Assembly (NCBI RefSeq): GCF_009363755.1
Contig: NZ_CP045417.1
Span: forward strand, 3,742,749 to 3,806,748
Reading direction: 5' to 3'
Length of the DNA stretch: 64,000 nt
DNA from: Halomonas sp. THAF5a
GTDB lineage: Bacteria; Pseudomonadota; Gammaproteobacteria; Pseudomonadales; Halomonadaceae
Shown: piece by piece, positions 53,647-62,896 of the stretch
How positions within the stretch are numbered: the stretch's first letter is position 1
Layout of the letters: the number at the start of each line of letters is the position of its first letter
Position numbers and translations under genes: made by a program
Notes under the pieces: generated by a model
Told to the model about the DNA's origin: nothing
The model's input: the letters and a program-made list of their open reading frames with translations, nothing else
Database searches by the model: none

Positions 53647-54894
53647 ATGGCCCAGAGAGAGGTGCAACACCAGGCGGCATGCGAGGACGCCCTGTCGCTG
53701 GAGGCACTGGTCGATCGACTGGTGGCCTTCCACGCGAGTGAGCGCGTGGCCTCCCTTCCCGACGACGCCGGCCTGACGGCCTTCCAGGCGCGTATCGAGG
53801 GCGAGATGGCGGCCCTCGAGCCGCTGCTGATCGGCGAGGAGGACCGGCATCGCCTCGCCGCGCTTCGCCAGTGGCTCGATCAGGACATGCAGCGCCTGGC
53901 CGCGGTCTTCCTGGCGCGGCGGGATCGCCTGCTGGCGGCCAGCTGGGCCGTCGCGTATCCCGAGAGTCGGCTGTGTGCCGAGGGGCGCGTCCTGCTCGCC
54001 AACGCCATCGGCCGCGACCTCAAGGGGCCGGGCGCCGACGGCGTGCTCGATCCCGGCAGCGATCTGGCCGCCCTGCTGGTGGGGCTGGACGCCCGGGCCG
54101 AGACCGCCCTGGCCCGCCAGGCGCTGGATCGCTACCTGCGCTTTTCCGGCGACTACGGCATGGCGCGGCTGCTCTCGGTGTTTCGCGTCGTCGAGGCCCT
54201 CGCCGGGGCACGCCGGGCCCTGGGGCGCCGGGGCGAGGCGGGGGAGGACGGCGAGCGTCCGGCACTGCTCGCCGAGACCATGCGGGCCTGCCACGACTAC
54301 CTGACCCTGGCCGAGGGCTACGCCGAGTTCCGCTTCCCACCGCTGGTGATCGGCATCGGGGTGTCCGGCAGCGGCAAGAGTCGCTTCACCCGTACCCTGG
54401 TGTCGCGACTGGGCGCCGTGCGGATCTGCTCGGACGTGGAGCGGCGCCGTGTCCACGGACTCGATCCACAGGAGGGAGCGGCGCCAGCGGCTGTGGATAT
54501 CTTCAGCCGCGAGGCCACCGCGCTCACCTATCGCCGCATGGCCGAGTGTGCCGGCCGGCTGCTGGAGGCGGGATTCCCGGCCTGCGTCGACGGCACCTTC
54601 CTGAGGCGTGAGCAGCGTGATCAGCTGCGCCAGGAGGCCGAGGCTCGTGGACTGCCGGTGCTGCTGGTCAGCTTCGAGGCCGACGAGGCCACCCTGCGCC
54701 GCCGCATCGAGAAACGCGCCGGGCGTCAGGGCGTGGAGGCCCGGGAGAGCCTGGCGGTTCTGGAGGCCCAGCAGGCCGCCTTCGAGGGCATCGGTGACGA
54801 GGAGCGCCTGCACCTGCTGCGCTTGGATACCACCGCCGACAACGCCGCCGAGACCCTGGCGGGGTTGATCCAGGAGCACGTGCGCCTGACCTGA
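53647..54894 (+). CDS. P-loop kinase with degenerate APH-like N-terminal domain
   Basis: 415 residues in two parts. The C-terminal half is a P-loop kinase: GVSGSGKS (238-245) and a lid region (ATLRRRIEKRAG). The N-terminal half resembles the aminoglycoside-phosphotransferase-like part of COG2187 fusion proteins (DLAALLVGLDARAETALARQALDRYL, SGDYGMARLLSVFRVVEALAGARRAL) but lacks the HGDxHxxN catalytic loop, and it is shorter than usual. The role is unknown. It starts 27 bases after hemL, with GGGAG before the ATG. Confidence 0.8.
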   Translation: MAQREVQHQAACEDALSLEALVDRLVAFHASERVASLPDDAGLTAFQARIEGEMAALEPLLIGEEDRHRLAALRQWLDQDMQRLAAVFLARRDRLLAASWAVAYPESRLCAEGRVLLANAIGRDLKGPGADGVLDPGSDLAALLVGLDARAETALARQALDRYLRFSGDYGMARLLSVFRVVEALAGARRALGRRGEAGEDGERPALLAETMRACHDYLTLAEGYAEFRFPPLVIGIGVSGSGKSRFTRTLVSRLGAVRICSDVERRRVHGLDPQEGAAPAAVDIFSREATALTYRRMAECAGRLLEAGFPACVDGTFLRREQRDQLRQEAEARGLPVLLVSFEADEATLRRRIEKRAGRQGVEARESLAVLEAQQAAFEGIGDEERLHLLRLDTTADNAAETLAGLIQEHVRLT

Positions 54895-54909
54895 GCGATG
54901 GCGGGGCCG

Positions 54910-55611
54910 TCAGGAGCGGGGGGCGGCGCCGGGCGGCGAGGTATCGCGCTGGCGGCGCCCCACCAGCGGCGGCGGGGCGCCGAGGTTCTGGCGGGCCCAG
55001 TTCACCGCCTGCAGGCGATTGTGCACCTTGATCTTGCGAAAGATGTTGTAGAGGTGGGACTTGACGGTGTGCTCGCTGACGAAGAGCTGGTCGGCGATCT
55101 CGATGTTCGAGGCCCCGGTGCCGAGCATGGCGATGATCTCCAGCTCCCGGTGCGTCAGGCCGCAGACGGGCCGATAGGAGTTGAGCTGCTGGCGGCGGAA
55201 GAACTGGATCATCCGGGTCATCAGCGAGCGTGACATCCAGAGGTTGCCTTCCAGCAGGATGGTCAGCCCCTTGCAGATCATCTCCAGCGAATCGCTGCGA
55301 TAGAAGACCCCCTGCAGGTTCATGGCCGAGAGCAGCTCGACGGCGTGCTCCTCGTCGCGCAGGTTGAAGGCGGCCAGCGACATGTCCTCGGCCTCGGCCG
55401 CCCTGACGTGCCACTCCTGCATGGTGGCCTCGTCGATGTGATCGGCGTCGAGCAGTACTACCGTCGGCGAGGCCTCCTTGCCCTTCCACTCCGCGGCGGG
55501 AGCGACGACCGAGACCTGGCAGTCGAGCTGCTGGTGCAGATAGTCGATGAAGAGTTGCGACTGGGGATTGCTGGCGGTGACCAGCAGCACCAGGCGTTGG
55601 TCCTGCGTCAT
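54910..55611 (-). CDS. CsgD-like LuxR-family transcriptional regulator
   Basis: 233 residues. The C-terminal LuxR helix-turn-helix (152-210: LTHRELEIIAMLGTGASNIE...VSEHTVKSHLYNIFRKI) and the preceding GNLWMSRSLMTRMIQFF closely follow E. coli CsgD. The N-terminal receiver-like domain has D55 but lacks the full acidic pocket, as in CsgD. CsgD controls curli and cellulose, but no such genes are here, so its targets are unknown. The ATG at 55611 begins MTQDQRLVLLVTASNP. Upstream lies a 400-base non-coding region with palindromes. Confidence 0.88.
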   Translation of the reverse strand: MTQDQRLVLLVTASNPQSQLFIDYLHQQLDCQVSVVAPAAEWKGKEASPTVVLLDADHIDEATMQEWHVRAAEAEDMSLAAFNLRDEEHAVELLSAMNLQGVFYRSDSLEMICKGLTILLEGNLWMSRSLMTRMIQFFRRQQLNSYRPVCGLTHRELEIIAMLGTGASNIEIADQLFVSEHTVKSHLYNIFRKIKVHNRLQAVNWARQNLGAPPPLVGRRQRDTSPPGAAPRS

Positions 55612-56017
55612 GATCCCGTTCCTCTTACGTACGTGCGATGACGCTCCGGATTCGCCATCAGCCGAACGTGGCAGTTTTGCCACTTTGAAGTTGAGTCTTG
55701 GCCAGAATGTAAGTTTTAGTAACTAACTTTTGGTTATTTTTTTATTACTTTTTGTCTGTTATCGCCTTGGCATGGGGTCCAACGCTTGCCGATCAATGGC
55801 TTTTGGCCGCTTCGCGATGTGGCCGGCGCCGCCATGGCAGGCCGCTATCGACGAAATTCACCCGTTTCGCTCCAAGAGTTGCAAAACACCTCTCATTCTT
55901 AAGTATGTAAAAAGCCACGAATTGACCGGCCATGCCGTCGACGCAGGGACGCGCGTTTCCCCGCCGGAGGGCGGGCTCGTAGAATGGGGGCCCCCTGATG
56001 TCCTTGGAGAGTCGATC
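55612..56017. other. Non-coding regulatory region between the CsgD-like gene and rdgB
   Basis: About 400 bases, AT-rich at 55700-55760, with palindromes (see separate entry) and an imperfect inverted repeat at 55711-55729. It should carry divergent promoters for the leftward regulator and the rightward rdgB. No RNA gene recognised. Confidence 0.6.
55668..55683. promoter_or_regulatory. Perfect inverted repeat, possible operator of the CsgD-like gene
   Basis: GTGGCAGTTTTGCCAC has 6-bp perfect arms around GTTT. It lies 57-72 bases before the regulator's start, where an operator would act. The binding protein is unknown. Confidence 0.6.
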
Positions 56018-56629
56018 ATGAGTCCATCCCAGCTGGTCCTGGCCAGCGGCAACGCCGGCAAGCTTCGCGAGTTTCACCAGCTGCTCGCGCCGCTTGGCTT
56101 CGAGGTGCATGCTCAGGCCGACTACGGCGTGGCCGACGTCGAGGAGACCGGCCTGACCTTCGTCGAGAACGCCCTGCTCAAGGCCCGCGAGGCCAGCCGG
56201 CTGAGCGGCTTGCCGGCGCTCGCCGACGATTCCGGCCTGGAGGTGGACGCCCTGGCGGGCGCGCCCGGCATCTATTCGGCCCGCTATGCCGGTGAACCGA
56301 AGAGCGATGCCCGCAACAATGCCAGGCTGCTCGAGGCCCTGGCCGAGGTGCCGGAGGGACGCCGTCGCGCCCGCTACTGGTGCGTGCTGGTGCTGCTGCG
56401 CCATGCCGAGGACCCGGTGCCGCTGATCGTGCAGCGTAGCTGGGAGGGCGAGATCCTCCAGGCGCCGCGCGGCGAGGGCGGCTTCGGCTATGATCCGCTG
56501 TTCTGGCTGCCCGACCTGCAGGCCAGCGCCGCCGAGCTCGAGGCCGAGCTTAAGAACCGCCTCAGCCATCGGGGGCGCGCCCTCCAGGCGCTGGTGGCCG
56601 CCATGGCGCCGGAGTCCGCTCGCTCATGA
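56018..56629 (+). CDS. rdgB: RdgB, dITP/XTP pyrophosphatase
   Basis: 203 residues of the HAM1 family. LASGNAGKLREF (8-19) and the catalytic DDSGLEVDAL (70-79) are present. It removes deaminated purine nucleotides from the pool. ATG at 56018 has TTGGAGAG before it, and the longer frame upstream lacks family similarity. Its stop overlaps hemW (ATGA). Confidence 0.96.
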   Translation: MSPSQLVLASGNAGKLREFHQLLAPLGFEVHAQADYGVADVEETGLTFVENALLKAREASRLSGLPALADDSGLEVDALAGAPGIYSARYAGEPKSDARNNARLLEALAEVPEGRRRARYWCVLVLLRHAEDPVPLIVQRSWEGEILQAPRGEGGFGYDPLFWLPDLQASAAELEAELKNRLSHRGRALQALVAAMAPESARS

Positions 56630-57816
56630 GCGCGCCGCCGATCGCGACCGGCCTGCCGTCGCTGTCGCTCTACGTTCACGTGCCCTGGTGCGTGCGCAAG
56701 TGCCCCTACTGCGACTTCAACTCTCACGGCGTCGGCCGAGGCGCGGAGCTGCCGGAGGAGGCCTATCTGGCGGCGCTGATCGCTGACCTCGAGGCCGACC
56801 TGCCGCTCGCCGCGGGGCGCGAGCTGGTCAGCATCTTCATCGGCGGCGGCACGCCGAGCCTGATGTCGGCCGGCTTCTATGAGCGCCTGCTCGATGCCGT
56901 CGCGCAGCGCCTGCCGCTGGCCGGGGACATCGAGATCACCCTGGAGGCCAATCCCGGCACCCTGGAGCGCGGCCGGTTCGCCGGCTATCGGTCGGCGGGC
57001 ATCAATCGGCTCTCGCTCGGGGTGCAGAGCTTCCAGGCGGCCCAGCTCTCGGCCCTGGGGCGTATCCACAGCGGCGACGACGCGCGTGCGGCCTTCGACG
57101 AAGCGCGCCGGGCCGGCTTCGACAACCTCAACCTCGACCTGATGCACGGCTTGCCCGGCCAGACCCCGGCCCTGGCGCTGGCGGACCTGGAGCAGGCCCT
57201 GGCCCTCGCCCCGGAGCACCTCTCCTGGTACCAGCTGACCCTGGAGCCCAATACCGAATTCCACTCCTATCCCCCGGTCCTGCCGGAGGAGGAGACGCTG
57301 TGGGATATCCAGGATGCCGGGCACGAGCGCCTCGAGGCCGCGGGGTTCTCGCGCTACGAGATCTCCGCCTATGCGCGCCCGGGGCGGGCGTCGCGCCACA
57401 ACCTCCACTACTGGCGCTTCGGCGACTACCTGGGCATCGGCGCCGGGGCCCACGGCAAGCTCAGCCTGCCGGCCCCCGAGGGCCTCGACATCGAGCGACG
57501 CTGGAAGTCCCGCCGGCCCGAGGACTACCTGCGCCGCGCCAACGATCCCCGGGGCTTCGTGGCCGGCCGCAGCCTCATCGACGAGCGAGAGCTGCCCCTC
57601 GAGTTCGCCATGAACGCCCTGCGCCTGGTGGAGGGGGTGCCGCTCTCGACCTGGCAGGCCCACACGGGACGCGACGACTCGGTACTGCTCGAGAGGCTCG
57701 CGGCGGCGCGGGAAAAAGGACTTCTTGTGGAAGATGCCGACAGACTTGGGGCCTCGCCCCAGGGTCTATTATTCTTGAACGAACTGCTGGCCATAATGGA
57801 CGATGTCGGCCAGTGA
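56626..57816 (+). CDS. hemW: HemW, heme chaperone (radical SAM)
   Basis: 396 residues with C22-x3-C26-x2-C29 and F31 (CVRKCPYCDF), followed by IGGGTPSLM. HemN, the coproporphyrinogen dehydrogenase, has a fourth cysteine where this has phenylalanine, so HemW is the right call. HemW transfers heme to target enzymes. It overlaps rdgB by four bases. Confidence 0.93.
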   Translation: MSAPPIATGLPSLSLYVHVPWCVRKCPYCDFNSHGVGRGAELPEEAYLAALIADLEADLPLAAGRELVSIFIGGGTPSLMSAGFYERLLDAVAQRLPLAGDIEITLEANPGTLERGRFAGYRSAGINRLSLGVQSFQAAQLSALGRIHSGDDARAAFDEARRAGFDNLNLDLMHGLPGQTPALALADLEQALALAPEHLSWYQLTLEPNTEFHSYPPVLPEEETLWDIQDAGHERLEAAGFSRYEISAYARPGRASRHNLHYWRFGDYLGIGAGAHGKLSLPAPEGLDIERRWKSRRPEDYLRRANDPRGFVAGRSLIDERELPLEFAMNALRLVEGVPLSTWQAHTGRDDSVLLERLAAAREKGLLVEDADRLGASPQGLLFLNELLAIMDDVGQ

Positions 57817-57853
57817 AGGATGACCCTCGATCACCCAAGGAGGAGAGGACACG

Positions 57854-58534
57854 ATGAGAAGAGCGATGCAATGGATGGCCCCCCTGGCCGCTTCGGCCCT
57901 GCTGGTGGGCTGTACCACGACCGACCCCTATAGCGGCCAGACCCAGCGCAGCCAGACCGGCACCGGGGCGGCCATCGGCGCGGCCATTGGGGCCGCCGCC
58001 GGTGCCCTCAGCGGTGACGGCAGCACCAGCCGGCGCGACCGTGCCCTGATCGGGGCCGCCGTGGGGGCCGCCGCCGGCGGCGGCATCGGCGCCTACATGG
58101 ACAAGCAGGAAGAGCAGCTGCGGCAGAGCACCCAGGGCACCGGGATCGGCGTCGATCGTCGCGGCGATGACATCGTGCTCAACATGCCGAGTGAGGTGAC
58201 CTTCGCCTTCGACTCCAGCGACCTGACCCCCAATGCGCAGACCGCCCTCAACGACGTGGCCAGGGTGCTCCAGCAATACCCGGACACCCGGGTGAACATC
58301 GCCGGTCATACCGACAGCACCGGCGATGCCGGCTACAACCAGCAGCTCTCCGAGCGGCGCGCCAGCGCGGTGGGCAACTACCTGGCTCAGTCCGGCGTGA
58401 CCCGCAACCGCCTGAACATGACCGGCTACGGCGAGAACCAGCCCGTCGCCAGCAACCAGACCGAGCAGGGGCGTGCCCAGAACCGTCGGGTGGAGATCAC
58501 CCTGACGCCGATCCAGGAGCGCTTCCAGCAGTAA
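57854..58534 (+). CDS. OmpA-family outer-membrane lipoprotein, YiaD-like
   Basis: 226 residues. The lipobox LVGC places lipid on C20. A glycine-zipper region (GTGAAIGAAIGAAAGALSG, then GAAVGAAAGGGIGAYMD) is followed by a peptidoglycan-binding OmpA domain (NIAGHTDSTGDAGYN, LSERRASAV, QNRRVEI). It matches E. coli YiaD in order and length. It should tether outer membrane and peptidoglycan. A terminator follows the stop. Confidence 0.92.
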   Translation: MRRAMQWMAPLAASALLVGCTTTDPYSGQTQRSQTGTGAAIGAAIGAAAGALSGDGSTSRRDRALIGAAVGAAAGGGIGAYMDKQEEQLRQSTQGTGIGVDRRGDDIVLNMPSEVTFAFDSSDLTPNAQTALNDVARVLQQYPDTRVNIAGHTDSTGDAGYNQQLSERRASAVGNYLAQSGVTRNRLNMTGYGENQPVASNQTEQGRAQNRRVEITLTPIQERFQQ

Positions 58535-58561
58535 TCGCCGGCTGCCTGGCATCACCCCTCC

Positions 58562-58598
58562 GGGCCCGCCACTGTCGCAGTGGCGGGCCCTTCTGTCT
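58562..58598 (+). terminator. Rho-independent terminator
   Basis: A perfect 13-bp stem (58562-58574 with 58578-58590, loop TCG) is followed by TTCTGTCT. It lies 27 bases after the lipoprotein gene and 20 before rlmJ. Confidence 0.9.
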
Positions 58599-58618
58599 CG
58601 ACGACCCACGGATCCCTA

Positions 58619-59467
58619 ATGCTCTCCTACCAGCATGCCTACCATGCCGGCAATTTCGCCGACGTTCACAAGCATCTGACGCTGTTTGCCGTCATCGATC
58701 ACCTGTTACGTAAGGAATCCTCTGTTACGTATATGGACACCCATGCCGGCCGTGGCCTCTATCCCCTGGCTGCGGAGGAGACGGCGAGGCTTCAGGAGTA
58801 CCGCGCAGGCGTCGCGCGGCTCTGGCAGGCTCGGGAACGCCTCGTCGGAGCACCGCTGCTGGGCGACTGGCTCGCTGCGCTGGGCCGCGTGCAGTCCCGC
58901 GCGGGCCGGCTCGATCATTACCCCGGCTCGCCCTGGTGGCTCTCGGCTCGCCTGCGCGCCCAGGACCGGCTGATGCTCTTCGAGCTCCACCCCGGGGAGC
59001 ACGACCACCTGGCTCGCCAGACGCTGCCGGACAACGTGCAGCGTGTCCACGGCGATGGGCTGCAGGGGCTCGTGAAGCGCCTGCCGGTGCCCACGCCGCG
59101 GCTTTGCGTGCTGGTCGACCCGAGCTACGAGCGCAAGGCGGAGTACGCCGAGGTGGCCGAGGCCGTCTGTCAGGCCATGCGCAAGGCGCGCCATGCGGTG
59201 GTGCTGGTGTGGTACCCGCTGCTGCCGGCGGGCCGTCACCGCGAGCTGCTGGAGGGGCTGCGCGACGGCGGGGTGCGCAAGATCTGGCGCAGTGAGCTGC
59301 GGCTGCGCGAGCCCCAGGAGGGCGAGCGGGGCATGGTCGGCAGCGGCATGCTGGTGATCAATCCGCCCTGGGGGCTCGACGACCGCCTGGAGGCCGCGAT
59401 GGCCGAGATCCTGCCGCTGCTGGGCGAGAGCAGCCGCCACCGCGGCGACTGGTGGGTGGGGGAGTAG
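58619..59467 (+). CDS. rlmJ: RlmJ, 23S rRNA m6A2030 methyltransferase
   Basis: 282 residues of the YhiR/RlmJ family, with HAGNFADVHKHLTL near the N-terminus, MDTHAGRGLY and LVDPSYERKAEY. It methylates A2030 of 23S rRNA with SAM. The ATG at 58619 gives the standard MLSYQHAYHAGNFADV start; there is no strong ribosome site. It converges with mnmE four bases away. Confidence 0.95.
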   Translation: MLSYQHAYHAGNFADVHKHLTLFAVIDHLLRKESSVTYMDTHAGRGLYPLAAEETARLQEYRAGVARLWQARERLVGAPLLGDWLAALGRVQSRAGRLDHYPGSPWWLSARLRAQDRLMLFELHPGEHDHLARQTLPDNVQRVHGDGLQGLVKRLPVPTPRLCVLVDPSYERKAEYAEVAEAVCQAMRKARHAVVLVWYPLLPAGRHRELLEGLRDGGVRKIWRSELRLREPQEGERGMVGSGMLVINPPWGLDDRLEAAMAEILPLLGESSRHRGDWWVGE

Positions 59468-59471
59468 GGAA

Positions 59472-60842
59472 TTACTTGCCGATGCAGAAGCTGCCGAAGA
59501 TCTCGCCTAAGAGGTCATCGGCGCTGAACTCCCCGGTGATCTCGCCCAGCGCCTGCTGGGCATCGCGCAGGTCCTCGGCCAGCAGCTCGCCGGCACCAAA
59601 GCCGGCCAGCTGCGCCTCGCCGTTGGCAAGGGCCTGCCCGGCGCGGTCCAGGGCATCCAGGTGGCGACGGCGCGCCGAGAAGCGGCCCTCGGTGGTCGCC
59701 GCGAAGCCCATCACGGCCTTGAGGTGCTCCTTGAGGCTGTCGATGCCGGCGCCGCTCCTGGCCGACAGCCGGATCACCGGTCGCTCGCCGGCGGTATCGA
59801 GCCCGGGCGTCTCCTGGCTGGCATCGATCTTGTTGCGCACCAGGGTCAGCCGTGAAGGATCGGCCAGGCGGGCGACGAACTCCGGCCAGATGGCCATGGG
59901 ATCCACCGCCTCGGTGGTCGCGGCATCGACCATCAGCAGCACCCGGTCGGCCTTCTCGATCTCCTCCCAGGCCCGGGCCACGCCGATCCGCTCAACGGCG
60001 TCCGGGGTGTCGCGCAGGCCGGCGGTGTCGATCACGTGCAATGGCATGCCGTCCAGGTGGATATGCTCGCGCAGCACGTCCCGGGTGGTGCCCTCGATGT
60101 CGGTGACGATGGCGGTCTCCTGTTCCGTCAGGGCGTTGAGCAGGCTCGACTTGCCGGCGTTGGGCCGCCCGGCGATCACCACGCTCATCCCCTCTCGCAT
60201 CAGCGCCCCCTGGCCGGCGGCGGCGCGCACCTCGGCCAGGTTGCCCTGGATGGCGGCGAGCTGGCCGGCGACATGGCCGTCGGCGAGGAAGTCGATCTCC
60301 TCCTCGGGGAAGTCGATGGCGGCCTCGACGTAGATGCGCAGCTCGATGAGCCGCTGGACCAGCGCCTGGACGCGCTGCGAGAACTCGCCCTGCAGCGAGC
60401 GCAGGGCGTTCTCGGCGGCGCCCCGGGAGCTCGCCTCGATCAGGTCGGCGATCGCCTCGGCCTGGGCGAGGTCCAGCTTGTCGTTGAGGAAGGCGCGCTC
60501 GGAGAACTCGCCGGGCCGGGCCAGGCGAGCGCCGAGCTGCACGCACCGCTCGAGCAGCAGGTCCATAATCACCGGCCCCCCGTGGCCCTGGAGCTCCAGC
60601 ACGTCCTCGCCGGTGAAGGAGTGGGGGCCGGCGAAGTAGAGCGCGATGCCCTCGTCGATCGCCTCGTCGGCGCCGCGGAAGGGGCCGTAGTGGGCCTGGC
60701 GTGGGGCGGGGCAGTGGCCCAGCATCGCCTGGGCGATCGTCGTGCAGGCGGGCCCGGAGACGCGGATGATCCCCACGCCGCCGCGTCCCGGCGGCGTGGC
60801 CAGGGCGGCGATGGTGTCCTGATCGTAGAGGCTGGCGGCCAT
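59472..60842 (-). CDS. mnmE: MnmE (TrmE), tRNA modification GTPase
   Basis: 456 residues: N-terminal tetrahydrofolate domain, G domain with [14 protein letters not shown], a helical domain and the C-terminal CIGK with C453. Together with MnmG it makes cmnm5U34 on tRNA. A stretch before it carries a GC-rich hairpin, and it is separate from yidC by about 160 bases, the usual yidC-mnmE order. Confidence 0.97.
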   Translation of the reverse strand: MAASLYDQDTIAALATPPGRGGVGIIRVSGPACTTIAQAMLGHCPAPRQAHYGPFRGADEAIDEGIALYFAGPHSFTGEDVLELQGHGGPVIMDLLLERCVQLGARLARPGEFSERAFLNDKLDLAQAEAIADLIEASSRGAAENALRSLQGEFSQRVQALVQRLIELRIYVEAAIDFPEEEIDFLADGHVAGQLAAIQGNLAEVRAAAGQGALMREGMSVVIAGRPNAGKSSLLNALTEQETAIVTDIEGTTRDVLREHIHLDGMPLHVIDTAGLRDTPDAVERIGVARAWEEIEKADRVLLMVDAATTEAVDPMAIWPEFVARLADPSRLTLVRNKIDASQETPGLDTAGERPVIRLSARSGAGIDSLKEHLKAVMGFAATTEGRFSARRRHLDALDRAGQALANGEAQLAGFGAGELLAEDLRDAQQALGEITGEFSADDLLGEIFGSFCIGK

Positions 60843-60949
60843 GGACGGTTCCTGTGGTCGAAAGGCGGGTGAGCGGCGGGGCGCTCGGGACTATTGTCCG
60901 GGGCGGGGCGCGGTAAGGCCAGCCCGGCAAGAACCCGACCCCCTAAACG

Positions 60950-60977
60950 CCAGACCCCCGCCGAGGCGGGGGTCTGG
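60950..60977. terminator. Hairpin between yidC and mnmE
   Basis: CCAGACCCCCGCC and GGCGGGGGTCTGG pair perfectly over 13 bp (60950-60962 with 60965-60977). It lies 24 bases after the yidC stop. Minus-strand sequence beyond has only a short U run, so termination may be partial. Confidence 0.65.
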
Positions 60978-61000
60978 AAGAGCGGGGCAGAAGACCCTGG

Positions 61001-62689
61001 CTACTTGGTCTTCATGCCCTTGCCGATGCTGGGATCGGCCTCGATCTTGCGGGTGATGGTGTACTGCTGAATGATCGAGATGCAGTTGTTGACCACCCAG
61101 TAGATGACCAGGCCCGCCGGGAACCACAGGAAGAAGAAGGTGAAGACGATCGGCAGCATCTTCATGATCTTCGCCTGCATCGGATCCGGGGGTGTCGGGT
61201 TGAGCATCTGCTGCACGAACATCGAGGCGCCCATCAGGATCGGCAGGATGAAGTAGGGATCCTTCACCGACAGGTCCTGGATCCAGAACATGAAGGGCGC
61301 ATGGCGCAGCTCGACGGATTCCAGCAGCATCCAGTACAGGGCGATAAACACCGGCATCTGCACCAGGATCGGCAGGCAGCCCCCCAGAGGATTGATCTTC
61401 TCCTTCTGGTAGAACTTCATCATCTCCTGGGACATCTTCTGGCGGTCGTCGCCGAACTGCTCCTTCAGGCGCTGCATCTCCGGGCCCAGCTTGCGCATGC
61501 GGGCCATGGACTTGTAGGCCTTGGCGGAGAGCGGCCAGAGCGCCGCCTTCACCAGCATGGTCAGCAGGACGATGGACCAGCCCCAGTTGCCGATCAGGTC
61601 ATGGATGTGATCGAGCAGCCAGAACAGCGGGTTGGCGATGAACCACAGCCAGCCGAAGTCCACCGTCAGCTCCAGGTTGGGCGCCACGGCCTCGAGGCGA
61701 TCCTGGACCTTGGGGCCCATGTAGAGGGTCGCGCCGAGGGCCGCCTCGCCGTTGCCGGCGACGTTGCTGGTCGGGCCCGCGAAGGCCGCGACGTTGCGGT
61801 CGCGCGCATCGGTGGTGGCGTAGAAGAGGTTCTGCTGGTTCTGTTCCGGGACCCAGGCCGAGGTGAAGTAGTGCTGGATGATGGCGACCCAGCCGCCCTC
61901 GACGTCGCGGTTGTTGAAGGCCCCTTCCTGGATCTCCTCGAAGTCGACCTTGAGGTAGCGGTCCTCCGGCGTGGAGTAGGCGGCCCCGAGGTAGGAGCGC
62001 ATGCCCATCTTCGGGCCGCTGGAGGGGTCGCTGCTGTTGTCGCGGACCAGCTGGCCGATGAAGCGCGCGGTGACCGGCTCCTCGGTGTTGTTGGCCAGGA
62101 AGTAGTTCACGTCGACCGCGTAGCTGTCGCGCTCGAAGGTGAGGCGCTTGATCACCTCGACGCCATTGACCTCGGCGGTCATGTCGACTTCGAGTCGGTC
62201 GTCGTTCTCGCCCAGCCGGTATTCGGTGGCCTCGGGCGTGAAGGTGATGCGTCCCTCATGCCCCTCGAGCTGCAGCCCCGAGCGCGCCACGTAGCTGCGC
62301 GTCTCGCTGTCGGAGAGCAGCACGTAGGGGCGCTCGGAATCGAGGCTGAAGCGATGCTGGGGCAGCGCCGCGTAGACGATGTCGCCGCCCTGGGGGTCGA
62401 TGCGCACGTCCAGCACGTCGGTCACGACGGCCACCAGGTCGCGGCTGCCCGCCGGGGTCTCGGCCGCGCCGGGAATCCCGCTGGCCATGTCATTGGACGA
62501 GGCGCTGGTGGGGACCGAGAGGTCGTCGCCGCCGTCGTTCGGCGCGGACGCGCCATTCGACGCGCTGCTGGTCATGGCGGGGGCTTGCGGCTCAGGAGCC
62601 ACCTGGCCGTAGTCCTGATTCCACTGGACCATCAACAGGTAGGCGAGGATCGCCAGGGGAATCAGCAGGAGTAGTCGTTTTACGTCCAT
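61001..62689 (-). CDS. yidC: YidC, membrane protein insertase
   Basis: 562 residues of the gammaproteobacterial form. First helix KRLLLLIPLAILAYLLMVQW, a large periplasmic domain and the conserved C-terminal insertase helices (GGCLPILVQMPVFIALYWML). It inserts and folds membrane proteins with or without Sec. ATG 62689 is the family start; the longer frame is not. A small ORF overlaps its start. Confidence 0.97.
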   Translation of the reverse strand: MDVKRLLLLIPLAILAYLLMVQWNQDYGQVAPEPQAPAMTSSASNGASAPNDGGDDLSVPTSASSNDMASGIPGAAETPAGSRDLVAVVTDVLDVRIDPQGGDIVYAALPQHRFSLDSERPYVLLSDSETRSYVARSGLQLEGHEGRITFTPEATEYRLGENDDRLEVDMTAEVNGVEVIKRLTFERDSYAVDVNYFLANNTEEPVTARFIGQLVRDNSSDPSSGPKMGMRSYLGAAYSTPEDRYLKVDFEEIQEGAFNNRDVEGGWVAIIQHYFTSAWVPEQNQQNLFYATTDARDRNVAAFAGPTSNVAGNGEAALGATLYMGPKVQDRLEAVAPNLELTVDFGWLWFIANPLFWLLDHIHDLIGNWGWSIVLLTMLVKAALWPLSAKAYKSMARMRKLGPEMQRLKEQFGDDRQKMSQEMMKFYQKEKINPLGGCLPILVQMPVFIALYWMLLESVELRHAPFMFWIQDLSVKDPYFILPILMGASMFVQQMLNPTPPDPMQAKIMKMLPIVFTFFFLWFPAGLVIYWVVNNCISIIQQYTITRKIEADPSIGKGMKTK

Positions 62690-62856
62690 GAGGGATCTGC
62701 CCGATGGGGAGTGAACATTCCGATGGCGCAACGCAGGTCGCACACCCGAGATACACGAAAGCCTGCCGGAGGCAGGCTGAGAAACACACGCTGGCCGGCA
62801 ACATCCGACGCGTCGACGCGGTGGGGCGCGGCAAGGAGCGGGGTGATCATGCTCAT
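62680..62856 (-). CDS. Possible small ORF in the usual yidD position
   Basis: 58 residues, MSMITPLLAAPHRVDASDVA and onward. A GGAG five bases before the ATG and a 10-base overlap with the yidC start are in favour. It shows none of the YidD hallmarks, for example PSCS and RCxP. A hairpin (62761-62777) lies inside it. It could be a non-coding leader. Confidence 0.2.
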   Translation of the reverse strand: MSMITPLLAAPHRVDASDVAGQRVFLSLPPAGFRVSRVCDLRCAIGMFTPHRADPSWT

Positions 62857-62896
62857 GCAGGCTCCGGGATGCGCTGAGACCGAGGGGAGCCGGTCG

